A DNA stretch of 64,000 nt from Legionella saoudiensis (GCF_001465875.1 NZ_LN901321.1:342689-406688), one strand, 5' to 3'; positions 8,899 to 18,711 are shown, counted from the first letter of the stretch. Notes: generated by a model not told the origin, from the sequence alone. Program-made: numbers and translations.

Positions 8899-9799
8899 AT
8901 TTAACTGCGGCTACTTTGTTCAAATCACTGCGTTCCTGCAACATACGTGTCAAAGCAATTAAATCTACGGCTTTATCACCAAACAATTGGATTGCATCCA
9001 ACGCTATTTGATAATGGTGATTTATTTCTGCCTCTAATTTCTCTCGCGTGTATAAAGAAGCAAATGTAATTTTCTCATTAGCGAGATCGGAGGATCGTCC
9101 TTTACCTAAAAGTTCTGTAGGTGCATAGCGATCCAAATAATCATCTTGCAGCTGAAATACCAAGCCTATATGACGGGCATAGGTTCTTAATGCCGCTTTG
9201 CTTTGTTCACTCGTAGAATTATTTGCAGCTAAAACCATTTCAATACAGGCGGAAATAAGTCGGCCTGTTTTGAGATGATGTATTTCACAAAGAAGCTCTT
9301 CACTAATTGATGCTTTGCCTAATTCAGATAAATCCAAGCTTTGTCCACTAACCATTCCGGTTACTCCACTGGCTCGGACTAGTTCTTGAGTGATGGCAAT
9401 CACCTGAGCTGCTGGGAGGAGTTGAGATAAATGAGACAATAGCACTTCGATTGCCAGTGCTTGCATTCCATCCCCCACCAAAATTGCCGTAGCTTCATCA
9501 AAGGCTTTATGACAACTGGGTCTACCGCGGCGAAAATCATCATTATCCATTGCAGGTAAGTCATCATGAATTAGAGAATAGCAATGAGTTAATTCGACTG
9601 CGGCAGCAATTACATCCAGAACCTGGAGATCTAGATTAATTAAGCTACCCGTTAAATAAACAAGGATAGGTCTGATTCTTTTTCCTCCAGGAAAAAGAGA
9701 ATAGGTCATTGCCGTATAAATTTGCTCCGCCGGTATTGATATTTCATCGGTAATCCGCGAAAGAAATTGTTCTTGACGTTCGAGATAGGTTTTAATCAC
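8897..9799 (-). CDS. ispA: Farnesyl diphosphate synthase (polyprenyl synthetase)
   Basis: Condenses DMAPP/GPP with IPP to farnesyl diphosphate for ubiquinone and undecaprenyl lipid carriers. The 300-residue length fits. The first Asp-rich motif is DDLPAMD (79-85) followed by DDFRRGRP; the second is FQLQDDYLD (215-223). GGKRIRP (38-44) binds the diphosphate. It overlaps xseB by 8 bases, the common xseB-ispA order, although dxs does not follow. Its stop codon lies in the right end of the MITE-like element, so the last residues may differ from the ancestral tail. Confidence 0.93.
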   Translation of the reverse strand: MIKTYLERQEQFLSRITDEISIPAEQIYTAMTYSLFPGGKRIRPILVYLTGSLINLDLQVLDVIAAAVELTHCYSLIHDDLPAMDNDDFRRGRPSCHKAFDEATAILVGDGMQALAIEVLLSHLSQLLPAAQVIAITQELVRASGVTGMVSGQSLDLSELGKASISEELLCEIHHLKTGRLISACIEMVLAANNSTSEQSKAALRTYARHIGLVFQLQDDYLDRYAPTELLGKGRSSDLANEKITFASLYTREKLEAEINHHYQIALDAIQLFGDKAVDLIALTRMLQERSDLNKVAAVK

Positions 9800-10022
9800 T
9801 TAATTCTTCATCCGAAAAGGGTTCTGCAGAAGATTGTGCAGTAGTTAGCATTTCAATTTTTTGCTCTGCTTGCTGTAATACATCTTGGCAGCGTCTGGCT
9901 AAGCTGATTCCCTTTTCAAATTGTTTTAGCGAGTCCTCAAGAGTTAATTCCCCTTTTTCTAGCTGTCTAACAATTTCCTCTAACTCCCCAATAGACTGCT
10001 CAAAGTGGATGTCTTTGCTCAT
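9792..10022 (-). CDS. xseB: Exodeoxyribonuclease VII small subunit
   Basis: XseB binds several-fold to XseA to make the single-strand-specific exonuclease VII. The 76-residue protein is a helical hairpin with the family pattern [20 protein letters not shown] followed by [18 protein letters not shown]. It overlaps ispA by 8 bases, so the two are translationally coupled. XseA is not in the window. Confidence 0.93.
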   Translation of the reverse strand: MSKDIHFEQSIGELEEIVRQLEKGELTLEDSLKQFEKGISLARRCQDVLQQAEQKIEMLTTAQSSAEPFSDEELSD

Positions 10023-10198
10023 AGACTTTGCCCTGTTTGTGCAAAAAGTTGTAATTATACATTGAGTTGTTTTCTGGATTCAATCCTTAATTTAAATCTC
10101 GATGCAGGTTGGTGCTGAGGTTTGCAGGCCAACCTATAGGTAGGAATTTTTTACGAGTTCAGCTATGATGCCAGCACGTTAATCAAGGTCAGTAATTT

Positions 10199-11551
10199 AT
10201 GAAAACCAAAACCCAATTTGTATGCAATCAATGTGCTGCGGTCTTTAAACAATGGGCAGGGCAATGCACACAATGTGGGGCATGGAATTCGGTCGCTGAA
10301 GAGGGGATTGTCCCTGTTAGTCGCAATGTTCGCGGGGGCTCTTGGGTAAATCAGCGTTCTGTTATTACTGCCGTAGAAGATGTGGTAATGGATAAAGAAG
10401 TCCGTATGGATTGTGGATTATCTGAATTAAATCGTGTCTTAGGAGGAGGGCTTGTTTATGGTTCTGTGGTGCTTATTGGAGGTGATCCTGGCATTGGAAA
10501 ATCTACATTACTGTTGCAAACTTTAGCCAATCTTTCTCTGCAAGAAACCGTATTATATGTTACCGGTGAAGAGTCTTTACAACAGGTGGCTATGCGAGCC
10601 AAGCGCTTAAGTCTCCCGTTAGCAGGATTAAGGCTTTTAGCGGAAACACAGGTAGAATCAATTATTTCCCATGCTCAAAAAGAAAATCCCAAAATTATTG
10701 TTATTGACTCCATTCAGACTATTTTTACAGAAAGTATCAGCTCAGCACCCGGAGGGGTTAGTCAGGTACGTGAATCTGCGGCACAATTAGTGCGCTTTGC
10801 CAAAATGACGCAAACGGCAGTATTTCTAGTTGGGCATGTCACTAAAGAAGGAGCTTTGGCAGGCCCACGAGTTTTAGAACATATGGTTGATAGTGTGTTG
10901 TATTTTGAAGGGCAAAGCGATAGTCGCTTTCGAGTGATTCGCGCAATTAAAAATCGTTTTGGCGCGGTTAATGAATTGGGTGTGTTTGCTATGACGGACA
11001 AGGGGTTGAAAGAAGTTGCTAACCCGTCTGCAATATTTTTATCGCGCCAACCCGAGCCAACTCCAGGTAGCGCGGTAATGGTCACTTGGGAAGGCTCTCG
11101 GCCTATGCTTGTAGAAGTGCAAGCATTAGTCGATGAGGCGCATGGCCAGCAATCCAAACGAGTCACGGTAGGTCTTGAGCATAACCGTTTGGCCATTTTA
11201 CTTGCGGTTTTGCATCGCCATGGTGGAATTGCAACCTATGATCAAGATATTTTTATCAATGTAGTCGGCGGCGTTAAAGTTACAGAAACGGGCTCTGATT
11301 TAGCTTTGCTTGCCGCAGTAGTTTCCAGTTTGCGAAATCGTGTTTTTGATAGCGAAACCATTATTTTTGGTGAAGTTGGCTTAGCAGGTGAGATTAGACC
11401 CGTACAAAGTGGTCAGGAACGATTAAGGGAGGCGGCCAAACATGGATTTAAGCGTGCCATTGTTCCTTTTGCTAATGCGCCAAAACAACAGAATGCTTCC
11501 ATGGTAATTGAACCAGTAAAATATTTACATGAAGTTTTAGAAAAAATGTGA
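10199..11551 (+). CDS. radA: DNA repair protein RadA (Sms)
   Basis: A branch-migration helicase acting in recombination and transformation. The 450-residue protein has an N-terminal zinc finger (C9, C12, C23, C26), Walker A GDPGIGKST (95-103), Walker B IIVIDSIQT, the RadA-specific KNRFG (251-255), and a C-terminal Lon-protease-like domain without catalytic residues. Size and motif order match the family exactly. It is monocistronic. The 176-base spacer upstream holds a dyad AGGTTGG/CCAACCT (10106-10112, 10129-10135) of unknown role. Confidence 0.96.
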   Translation: MKTKTQFVCNQCAAVFKQWAGQCTQCGAWNSVAEEGIVPVSRNVRGGSWVNQRSVITAVEDVVMDKEVRMDCGLSELNRVLGGGLVYGSVVLIGGDPGIGKSTLLLQTLANLSLQETVLYVTGEESLQQVAMRAKRLSLPLAGLRLLAETQVESIISHAQKENPKIIVIDSIQTIFTESISSAPGGVSQVRESAAQLVRFAKMTQTAVFLVGHVTKEGALAGPRVLEHMVDSVLYFEGQSDSRFRVIRAIKNRFGAVNELGVFAMTDKGLKEVANPSAIFLSRQPEPTPGSAVMVTWEGSRPMLVEVQALVDEAHGQQSKRVTVGLEHNRLAILLAVLHRHGGIATYDQDIFINVVGGVKVTETGSDLALLAAVVSSLRNRVFDSETIIFGEVGLAGEIRPVQSGQERLREAAKHGFKRAIVPFANAPKQQNASMVIEPVKYLHEVLEKM

Positions 11552-11716
11552 TTATAGAACATAAGTAGTTGAGATATTACTTAATACCCCTTAGTATTGC
11601 GCCCATTGGCTGGTTAGAGGCCGCAAATCGCACGTCATTATGTCGAAATGACATATCTATTTATGACTTATATTTTGTTTTGATTTGATAAAGAATTAAC
11701 AAGGTAGTTGTTTTTT

Positions 11717-11736
11717 TTTAACCCTGTGTTAATATT
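11717..11736 (+). promoter_or_regulatory. Weak PmrA-like half-site pair
   Basis: TTTAACCCT, GT, GTTAATATT lies 32 bases before the start of the lipid-kinase-like gene. The second half matches the PmrA half-site at 8 of 9 positions, the first only about 5 of 9. This is suggestive at best in AT-rich DNA. Confidence 0.25.
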
Positions 11737-11768
11737 GAACAAATCCAGATATCCGGGAATGGTTTTTA

Positions 11769-13682
11769 ATGGCTGCTGCTTTTTATAACATTAAAGATAT
11801 TATTTTAGGTCTTCCTTCTCATTCTGGGCATGAGGCATATCTTGGTGCCGTATATAGACCAGATAGTCAACAGATCGTTTATAAAAAAAATAAATATGGC
11901 ATTGCTTCTTTTTCTCGCTTGGAAGTGAGTTTTAGCCAGCTCGCTAAATTATTTTTATCACCTGATTTAACTCCCTCACAACGACTGGTCGTAGATGATG
12001 AAAATCAAGTTGTAGGGGTAGCAGTTCAACATCTTTGTTATGTTGTCGAAAACAAAGAAGGATTGGAAAATGCATTTTACACTCTAAATAATCAGCGTGT
12101 TAATTGCAAAACGACAAAACATCGAATTACTGACTTAACTAAAATCCCCATCTATTTCTTACACAATTTACCACAGGGTTTTTATGCCCGCCTGGTTAAA
12201 GCAGAGAAAGATAACCAGCTAACTATTGATTATGATTCTTTAGCAAGCATCCTTGCCACTTCATATACTATGGAAGAGGATGATTTACATAAAGGGAATT
12301 TTGGCTTTTATCTAGTGGAAAGAGAAGGGAAGCCGCATGCTGTATTTTTTAAAATCGACCATGATTTAATGTTCGTTGACAGCATTATGGGCTTTCATAC
12401 ACGCAGACCATTCCATTTATTCCACGGTCCAAGCGCCTTTGATATTTTTGCCGAAGATCTATTATCCTTTCCAAACTTGAAGCGTTCGGCTAATTCTTAT
12501 TGGCCAACAAAGTTTGGTTATGTAGCCAATCCTTTTGACAATAAGGAATATCATAGTTTCGCTGAAATAGCGGCATTTTCCCGTTTAGCGAAAAATCCAA
12601 CATTTATTCGCTCAAAATGGAAAACTTTTTTTAAACATTGCTCTATTCCACGGTCTTTAATTGAAACCACCTTAAAGGAGTGTGCCAATATTCAAGATCC
12701 AGAGGACAGAGCTCATATTGCTCTAATAACGCAAGCGATGGTTACCCGCCTCGCTCATTTACGCGCCGTTTTATTTTCAATTAAAGAATTTCGTGAGTTT
12801 GTGGTGAGCTTGAGTGATGAGGAAAATGAAGAGCTTTTGCGTGAAATTATTCCCACCAATGACGCTTTAGAACCCCAAATTAAACGGACTCTGGCACAAT
12901 TTCATACCTTATGTGCTGAAAATGGGTTTGCAGAGGGTGATACACCATTGCATACAGCGATTAAATTAGGTGAGTATCGTTATGAAGAATCGATGCGTAT
13001 GTTTGGTCATTTTATTAATGTAAAAAATAAAGAAGGTAAAACACCTTTGGATGTGGCTTTGGACCGAATTAATGCATTTGCACCTAACGTGGATAATAAC
13101 GTAAGCATTGACATGCGCTTTGTGATGAAACATTTATTAGAAAATGGCGCACAAAAGACTGAGGCATTTAAACAGGCTAGATTAGATAATGAAATTAAAA
13201 ACTATATTTTTGCACACCCGTTTAAAGCAAGCATTGTAGCTACTTCTTCTTATACTAATTTACAACAAACTCTAAGAGAGATTGGCGAGGCGCATCAGTT
13301 TTGCTTGAAATATAAAAAGAATATGGCTATTGACTGCATTCGCCAGTGGATTGAGGTAAGAAAATCCCATCCTGATTTTCAGCGCGAATTAGAGCAATTA
13401 AAACAAGATGTTAATGGCCAGTCGTCTGAAGCTGAAGCCGCTCCATTAAAATATCTTCGCCAGTTACGAAGTCGGTTGTGGATTGTCCGCCAATTAAGAG
13501 GATTATATGGTTGGACCTCAACGCAGATGGATATTAATCAAATGATTAAGCAAGCCAAGCAGGAACTTTATCCCCAAGAAACGAGTTACTTTTCATTTTT
13601 CAGTAGGGGTAAAACAGAGGCTGCGCTACAGCCACAGCCTGACGCAATAAATTTGCCCTCAATGGGTTTGCATCTCACCTAA
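11769..13682 (+). CDS. Ankyrin protein with PI-kinase-like catalytic motifs, LegA5/AnkK-like effector
   Basis: A 637-residue probable Dot/Icm effector. Residues 19-40 (SGHEAYLGAVYRPDSQQIVY then KK) look like a nucleotide-binding N-lobe with a candidate ATP-binding lysine. DDLHKGN (171-177) resembles the DRHxxN catalytic loop of phosphoinositide kinases. FFKIDHDL (193-200) occupies the place of their metal-binding HIDFG. Two ankyrin-type segments follow (390-433, GDTPLHTAIKLG and KEGKTPLDVAL), then a helical C-terminus. From memory, L. pneumophila LegA5/AnkK is a PI3-kinase-like ankyrin effector from this neighbourhood, so orthology is likely but not tested. No RBS stands out before the ATG. 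The 3' end overlaps the convergent secreted protein gene by 24 bases. Confidence 0.85.
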   Translation: MAAAFYNIKDIILGLPSHSGHEAYLGAVYRPDSQQIVYKKNKYGIASFSRLEVSFSQLAKLFLSPDLTPSQRLVVDDENQVVGVAVQHLCYVVENKEGLENAFYTLNNQRVNCKTTKHRITDLTKIPIYFLHNLPQGFYARLVKAEKDNQLTIDYDSLASILATSYTMEEDDLHKGNFGFYLVEREGKPHAVFFKIDHDLMFVDSIMGFHTRRPFHLFHGPSAFDIFAEDLLSFPNLKRSANSYWPTKFGYVANPFDNKEYHSFAEIAAFSRLAKNPTFIRSKWKTFFKHCSIPRSLIETTLKECANIQDPEDRAHIALITQAMVTRLAHLRAVLFSIKEFREFVVSLSDEENEELLREIIPTNDALEPQIKRTLAQFHTLCAENGFAEGDTPLHTAIKLGEYRYEESMRMFGHFINVKNKEGKTPLDVALDRINAFAPNVDNNVSIDMRFVMKHLLENGAQKTEAFKQARLDNEIKNYIFAHPFKASIVATSSYTNLQQTLREIGEAHQFCLKYKKNMAIDCIRQWIEVRKSHPDFQRELEQLKQDVNGQSSEAEAAPLKYLRQLRSRLWIVRQLRGLYGWTSTQMDINQMIKQAKQELYPQETSYFSFFSRGKTEAALQPQPDAINLPSMGLHLT

Positions 13683-13958
13683 ACGGAATGGATAGGTATG
13701 ACGGCAGCGTGCATACCCTGCGCCTATTTTTCTAGGATCATTGTAAAAGGCGTAGTGGGTTGCATTATATTCACAACAGGGTATTGAGCTGATAAAGCAA
13801 CCACGCTTGGCATTCCAGACATAGCCTCTGGGAGTGAGCTCCAGTGTTCTGCCGTCGTAGCAAATATAACGCGGTTGTGAAGGAGTATTTCCTACAATGC
13901 ATCCTTGTGCGTGAACAAAATTTGCGAGGACTAATAAACCGAACAGAATAATTCGCAT
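13659..13958 (-). CDS. Small secreted cysteine-rich protein
   Basis: A 99-residue protein with a clear Sec signal peptide (MRIILFGLLVLANFVHAQG; cleavage likely after HAQ or VHA). The mature part contains cysteines in GCIVG, YICYDG, GCFIS, IPCCEY and ARCRH, probably disulfide-bonded in the periplasm. No family is recognised. The arrangement of short Cys/Tyr-rich beta segments suggests a small beta domain. Its last codons lie inside the 3' end of the convergent kinase-like gene. Confidence 0.75.
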   Translation of the reverse strand: MRIILFGLLVLANFVHAQGCIVGNTPSQPRYICYDGRTLELTPRGYVWNAKRGCFISSIPCCEYNATHYAFYNDPRKIGAGYARCRHTYPFRLGEMQTH

Positions 13959-14041
13959 GAAATGACCCTAAACTTGCTATACTAAATATAAACTTAATTT
14001 ATCTTATACTATCTATTCAGTAAAGATGAGGATTTTCTCGT

Positions 14042-14074
14042 AATTTAAGGTTAAATTAATAATTTAAGCTTAAA
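14042..14074 (+). promoter_or_regulatory. Direct repeat upstream of the 1221-residue gene
   Basis: AATTTAAGGTTAAA (14042-14055) recurs as AATTTAAGCTTAAA (14061-14074), 19 bases apart, close to two helical turns. It ends 31 bases before the ATG, where a regulator would overlap the promoter. The halves contain TTAAG/CTTAAA, reminiscent of response-regulator sites, but do not fit the PmrA or CpxR consensus well. Confidence 0.4.
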
Positions 14075-14105
14075 ATGAATACATAATGGTTTTTGGAGTG
14101 TGACT

Positions 14106-17100
14106 ATGGCTAAACCTGATCCTAAAAATGCAGATTTATGGGAAAACTTACATAACTTAGAATGGAATAGCCTCAGTGATACTGAACGAAGTGACTTCGT
14201 GAAAGCATGTGATGCATTATTAGCTGTAGATTCTAACAATCCTGTAGCATTCAGAGCAGTAGCAAAAGAACATGCCAAGATTTTGGAGCTTGAGGATGAG
14301 AAGGCAGCTAAGGAATGGGCAACTCCGGCTTCCTGGAATTTTTTGACCACTTATGATCCTAACGATTATTACAAAGACTCTGCTTTTTTGGATGAGAATG
14401 ATGATGTTACATTTCGTAGCATTCAGCAGGAAGCGGCTGCTCAACGCGTTAAACTCGGGTTGAGCGCAGTTTCTGATGTGGAGATTTTGCTAGGAGTTAT
14501 GCAAAACAATACAGAGGAGCTTAGAAAATATCTTGCAAATCATGTGGTGCCTACTTTTAATCATCTTGAAAGTTGGGATCCCGAGGCTCCATCAGATAAG
14601 AATATTTTATCAGATGATATTTTATTAGATATCCAAAAAGAGGCGTTAGCGCATTGGGTTTTAATGACCATAGACAATCTGGAACTTGATGTATTAGATC
14701 GATTAATTGCTAAAATGGATGATGATTTTGCTGCGGAAATAAAAGCCTTACCTGAATTTCCTGATAAGCATGCTAATTTAATTGAAATTGATCGCATTTG
14801 GAATTTAGTGGAAAAGCGTGTTCTCGCACGCCAAAAAGAATTATTAGTACAAGGGTTTATTAATGAATATAATCAATTTCTTAAAAGCGGTATAAGTGAT
14901 ACAGATATTTTAGATATGGAATCCCTTTTGCTTGAGGATGATGATGCAGATTTTATCGCTGGTTTGCCTGATTCAGGTACTGCATTTGATACTCATAAAG
15001 ATGATTTAAGTCCTGAGCAAGTTAAAGTTCTTAGAGAGCAGTTAGGTGAACGCTATTTAAAGGTATCTGTGGCACATCGTATTCAGAATGGCGAATCTTT
15101 GGATTCATTATTTGACGCCAGTACCCCAGAAGAGTTTACCAGAGTATTAAAAAAGTTTTACCCTGCACACGACTATATTGATCATGTGGTTACCCCACAG
15201 TTCATGAAAGAATGTAAAGAGCAAATGGCGCCACAAATGAGGGCCAAGATAGCTCAAGAAGTTAGAAACAAGATGTTAAGCGAAACGACTCCTCAGCAGT
15301 ACCAAGAGGATTATAAGTGGTTGCGTGATCTGGCTACTTCTAAATCGGATGAGACATTTAAAAATGCGATAAAAGCAAGTAAATCTACCGCAAGTTATGT
15401 AAGGGCGAATTTTCCAGACATCGATATTTCTAACAAGGAAGGGCAAAACCAGGCATTACAGAAAATATCTGATGTGGTAGATAATCTGTTTCCCGCTGAT
15501 AATAGAGCACAGATGGATGAAGTACGCCAGGCAGCGCGTACGCGCATATTTGAAATGACCATTTCCTCCGCTCTTCAGCTGCCGATAGGGTCTCATAAGC
15601 GCTTGGTTGAAGCATTTGCCAAAATGAGCGTGGAAGAGCAAGAAAAATTACTGCCTAGAAATACAGATGATGCAGAGAGAATTAATCATGTAAGACATAT
15701 CGCAATGGCACGGGATATAAGTGTGCTTAAACATTATATGCCCGGCGCTGCGGAAGAGGATTTGCAAGGGATATTAAGTTCTTCTCAACAGATGGATGCG
15801 GTACAAAAAATCCAGAATCCTGGAATACGTAAAGCATTAGGCGCCAGGTTTCCTATTGCATTAGACTCAGCTCAGGTTAAGGCAATCAATAAGGCTTTGG
15901 ATAGAGCGGTTTGGGATGATGCCAGTTACGTACAAATGGTTGCTGAGATAAGAACAATTTGCGCCATTTCAGAACCAGGAGCTGTAAAAGCATTTAATGC
16001 TGCTTTTGGTCTGGCCGCTAATGGGGTCACTAAAAGTGATCCGCATGGTTTTATTGGAGAGATTCTTAATTATAATGAAAAGTATCAACAGCTTTTTAAA
16101 GCATACCAAGATCCCGCAAATACGATTAATAAAGAATTTTTAGGAATGATGCTTGCGCTTCCGCATGCATATGGAACAATTCCTAATACGCCTGCTTCAT
16201 TTGCAGCATTGCAAAAGCAAGTTTTGAATTTTGCTGATCGCGAGCTTTTTATCAATGTATGCGTTGGTGCTGGCAGTACCGGATTAAATGAGGCACAAAG
16301 AAATCAATTTAAAGCATCTTTAGAGCGAGCAATTACACCTGCAGTATTTAACGAAATGCAAGCGGCACTTCTACAAGATGCCTGCGCGGAGCAAAAGCCT
16401 GAGGTTGCTGCCAAAGCTGTAAGCAATGTACAAAAAATTCTGACTCAAATGCAAGAATCGCAAGAAAAGATCAGTAAACATCTTAATAGCGCTCAGTTTG
16501 TTTTTGATGTTCAGGAAATACATATAAATAACCTGATTATTAGAGAACAAGAAAAAGACCCGAAACCAGGTGAAAGCCTAAGAGAAAAATATACGGCTCT
16601 GGCAAAAAGCTGCGATGTTCAGATGAATGAATTAAGGCATGCGCACGCTCGTCTGCGAAGCTTGATTGATGCCTTGCCTAATACTGATGACATTCAGGAT
16701 CATAACACTAAAGCCCAGGTAGGGGCTAAAATTGAGGCCTTGAAGGGTAAATTGCAGGCTCAATTAGATAAAATTGATGAGCAATTAGAGCAATATGCTG
16801 AGATTAAAGAGCGTATTAACGGGCGAGGTGGTATCCTCGATATGGTGCAGCGAATAAAGGAGGAGCCCTATTGGTGTTACGCTCGTGCAGGTATCAGCAG
16901 TGGTGTTAAAACACGCGAGGAATTAAAAGATTTACCTATCCAAAGAAACGCGCCAGATCTTGACTCAGATCCGAATCATGTTGTTATTGATAGTGCTAAT
17001 GATCCGGGGAAAGTTGCTAAATTTAACCTTGAGAATTCCTTAGCAGGTTCGCAAGTTCGTTATTTTGATATGGTTCATGAGTCTAATCTTCCAAGTGATG

Positions 17101-17771
17101 CGAGCAAGAAGGTTACGATTGAAAGCCGTTTCACTTATGATACAAGTAAAAGTGTTACAACAACCGCCACGCATCGCGGAATACATAAAGAGAATCCTGG
17201 TCGTATTACTATTGATAAATTCCCTGACTATCAAGAGGGAAGCCCGCAGGATAAAGATGCGCTTGAAAAAGCAAAAGTGGATTATGCAATGGTAGTTGCC
17301 ACTCAGCTTCTTGCCACAATGGACCGACCACCAAGCAAAGAGAATCCTCTTCGTTTGCGTGGAGCGAATGAAGAACAATTAAAATACATATGGACTGCAT
17401 TGGTTGTTCTTGGTGAAAAAAACCCCCATATGCATTTTGGTCCTGAAGCAATAAAAGTAGTTAATGAGCATATATTTAATCCAAAAACCCAATTAGGTTG
17501 GGGGTGGAGTAATTTTTCCAAAGACTCTCTTTATGAGAAAACATTTAAAAAGCATAGTGATAGCGTTACTGCCGCAATTAACGACTCCAAAGAGCATGCT
17601 TCTGAGCGATTAAATAGGAAAGGAACGCCTAAATCTGAAGAGCAAATGAAAGAAACCAGTCAGCTCTATAGAAGTACAGTAAATGCTAATAGGGGGCAAT
17701 CTACTACGCAGCCGGTGGCTGCTGAGACGGAAGCTGAGCAAGCGCGGCGAGCTCCTCCTAACACTCATTAA
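14106..17771 (+). CDS. Very large helical protein, probable Dot/Icm effector
   Basis: A 1221-residue protein with no signal peptide or membrane span. The ATG at 14106 follows GGAG with a 7-base gap; the GTG two codons earlier is less likely. It is nearly all helical, with acidic N-terminal repeats of helices, a probable coiled coil near residues 860-915, and a distinct C-terminal domain at about 919-1165 (starting EEPYWCYARAGISSG). The tail is polar and charged (TEAEQARRAPPNTH), compatible with a translocation signal. I recall similar C-terminal domains in other large Legionella coiled-coil proteins but cannot name a function. A hairpin follows the stop codon. Confidence 0.85.
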   Translation: MAKPDPKNADLWENLHNLEWNSLSDTERSDFVKACDALLAVDSNNPVAFRAVAKEHAKILELEDEKAAKEWATPASWNFLTTYDPNDYYKDSAFLDENDDVTFRSIQQEAAAQRVKLGLSAVSDVEILLGVMQNNTEELRKYLANHVVPTFNHLESWDPEAPSDKNILSDDILLDIQKEALAHWVLMTIDNLELDVLDRLIAKMDDDFAAEIKALPEFPDKHANLIEIDRIWNLVEKRVLARQKELLVQGFINEYNQFLKSGISDTDILDMESLLLEDDDADFIAGLPDSGTAFDTHKDDLSPEQVKVLREQLGERYLKVSVAHRIQNGESLDSLFDASTPEEFTRVLKKFYPAHDYIDHVVTPQFMKECKEQMAPQMRAKIAQEVRNKMLSETTPQQYQEDYKWLRDLATSKSDETFKNAIKASKSTASYVRANFPDIDISNKEGQNQALQKISDVVDNLFPADNRAQMDEVRQAARTRIFEMTISSALQLPIGSHKRLVEAFAKMSVEEQEKLLPRNTDDAERINHVRHIAMARDISVLKHYMPGAAEEDLQGILSSSQQMDAVQKIQNPGIRKALGARFPIALDSAQVKAINKALDRAVWDDASYVQMVAEIRTICAISEPGAVKAFNAAFGLAANGVTKSDPHGFIGEILNYNEKYQQLFKAYQDPANTINKEFLGMMLALPHAYGTIPNTPASFAALQKQVLNFADRELFINVCVGAGSTGLNEAQRNQFKASLERAITPAVFNEMQAALLQDACAEQKPEVAAKAVSNVQKILTQMQESQEKISKHLNSAQFVFDVQEIHINNLIIREQEKDPKPGESLREKYTALAKSCDVQMNELRHAHARLRSLIDALPNTDDIQDHNTKAQVGAKIEALKGKLQAQLDKIDEQLEQYAEIKERINGRGGILDMVQRIKEEPYWCYARAGISSGVKTREELKDLPIQRNAPDLDSDPNHVVIDSANDPGKVAKFNLENSLAGSQVRYFDMVHESNLPSDASKKVTIESRFTYDTSKSVTTTATHRGIHKENPGRITIDKFPDYQEGSPQDKDALEKAKVDYAMVVATQLLATMDRPPSKENPLRLRGANEEQLKYIWTALVVLGEKNPHMHFGPEAIKVVNEHIFNPKTQLGWGWSNFSKDSLYEKTFKKHSDSVTAAINDSKEHASERLNRKGTPKSEEQMKETSQLYRSTVNANRGQSTTQPVAAETEAEQARRAPPNTH

Positions 17772-17784
17772 TCTTAATCAATTT

Positions 17785-17803
17785 CCCGCAGCATGGCTGC
17801 GGG
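17785..17803 (+). terminator. Hairpin after the 1221-residue gene
   Basis: CCCGCAGC (17785-17792) pairs perfectly with GCTGCGGG (17796-17803) around an ATG loop. The stem is strong, but only a short, mixed T stretch (CATTTAC) follows, so termination efficiency is uncertain. Confidence 0.6.
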
Positions 17804-17901
17804 CATTTACTATCTGTGATACGAACCTATTGTAAGTTGCTATTTCTACTATTCTAGCTAAAATGGACTTATTTTGGCCTAAATAATAAAGGGGATATTA
17901 A

Positions 17902-18711
17902 TTGGATTCTAATCAATTAGCTATTGGGGTATTTGATTCAGGGATGGGGGGGTTGACCGTTTTACGTGTATTAAAAGAATGTCTACCTCAAGAATCATTT
18001 ATTTATTTAGGGGACACAGCTCGTCTTCCTTATGGCACCAAGAGTCCTGATACCGTAAAACAATATGCGATGCAAATGGCAAAGCTCCTTGTAGAGCGGC
18101 GGATTAAAGCTTTGGTCATTGCATGTAATACGGCAACAACCGCCGCACTACCGTATTTGCAATCAATGTTGCCGGATATGCCCGTACTTGGGGTGGTTGT
18201 GCCAGGAGCTCAAGCCGTTGTTGCTGCGACTAAAAACCAGCGCGTTGCTGTTTTAGCAACCGAAACAACGATTGCTTCAAAAGCATATCAAGAGCTTATC
18301 GTTAAGCAACTGCCTAAAGCAGTAATTAGTACACGTGCATGTAGTGTTTTAGTCGCTTTGGCAGAGGAAGGAATGACCAATAATCAAGTGGCTCGAGAGG
18401 CATTAAAGCATTATCTGGATGGTTTTAAGGATGAAGACACCGTATTGCTTGGCTGTACTCATTTTCCAGTATTTAAAAGCTTATTAGCCGATTTATTACC
18501 TCAAGGGGTTACTATAGTGGATTCCGCACATGCAACGGCTCATTCCTTATGTACTCTGCTGGAGCAGAAAAACTTACTCAATGATTCATCTAGGGCGGCA
18601 ACAGTTAATTATCTAGTAACTGACTCAATTAAACGCTTTCAGTCTGTAGGTGAAATATTCCTAGGCGAGACGCTTAATGTGGCAGATATTGAATTAGTTG
18701 ATGTGCGCTAA
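17902..18711 (+). CDS. murI: Glutamate racemase
   Basis: Makes D-glutamate for peptidoglycan. The 269-residue protein has the N-terminal DSGMGG (12-17) and the two catalytic cysteines, C75 in ACNTATT and C185 in GCTHFP. It starts with TTG at 17902, preceded by GGGGA; the reading frame has no ATG before the essential FDSGMGG motif, so the TTG start is well supported. It is a single gene, with a palindromic repeat after the stop. Confidence 0.94.
   Translation: MDSNQLAIGVFDSGMGGLTVLRVLKECLPQESFIYLGDTARLPYGTKSPDTVKQYAMQMAKLLVERRIKALVIACNTATTAALPYLQSMLPDMPVLGVVVPGAQAVVAATKNQRVAVLATETTIASKAYQELIVKQLPKAVISTRACSVLVALAEEGMTNNQVAREALKHYLDGFKDEDTVLLGCTHFPVFKSLLADLLPQGVTIVDSAHATAHSLCTLLEQKNLLNDSSRAATVNYLVTDSIKRFQSVGEIFLGETLNVADIELVDVR

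Noticed and set aside
10762..11196. 144-codon frame antisense to radA
   Set aside because: Lies fully inside radA, whose motifs are intact; no promoter or independent evidence.
11634..11652. Short dyad GTCATT/AATGAC after radA
   Set aside because: Six-base stem with no T-run; too weak to call as terminator or repeat.
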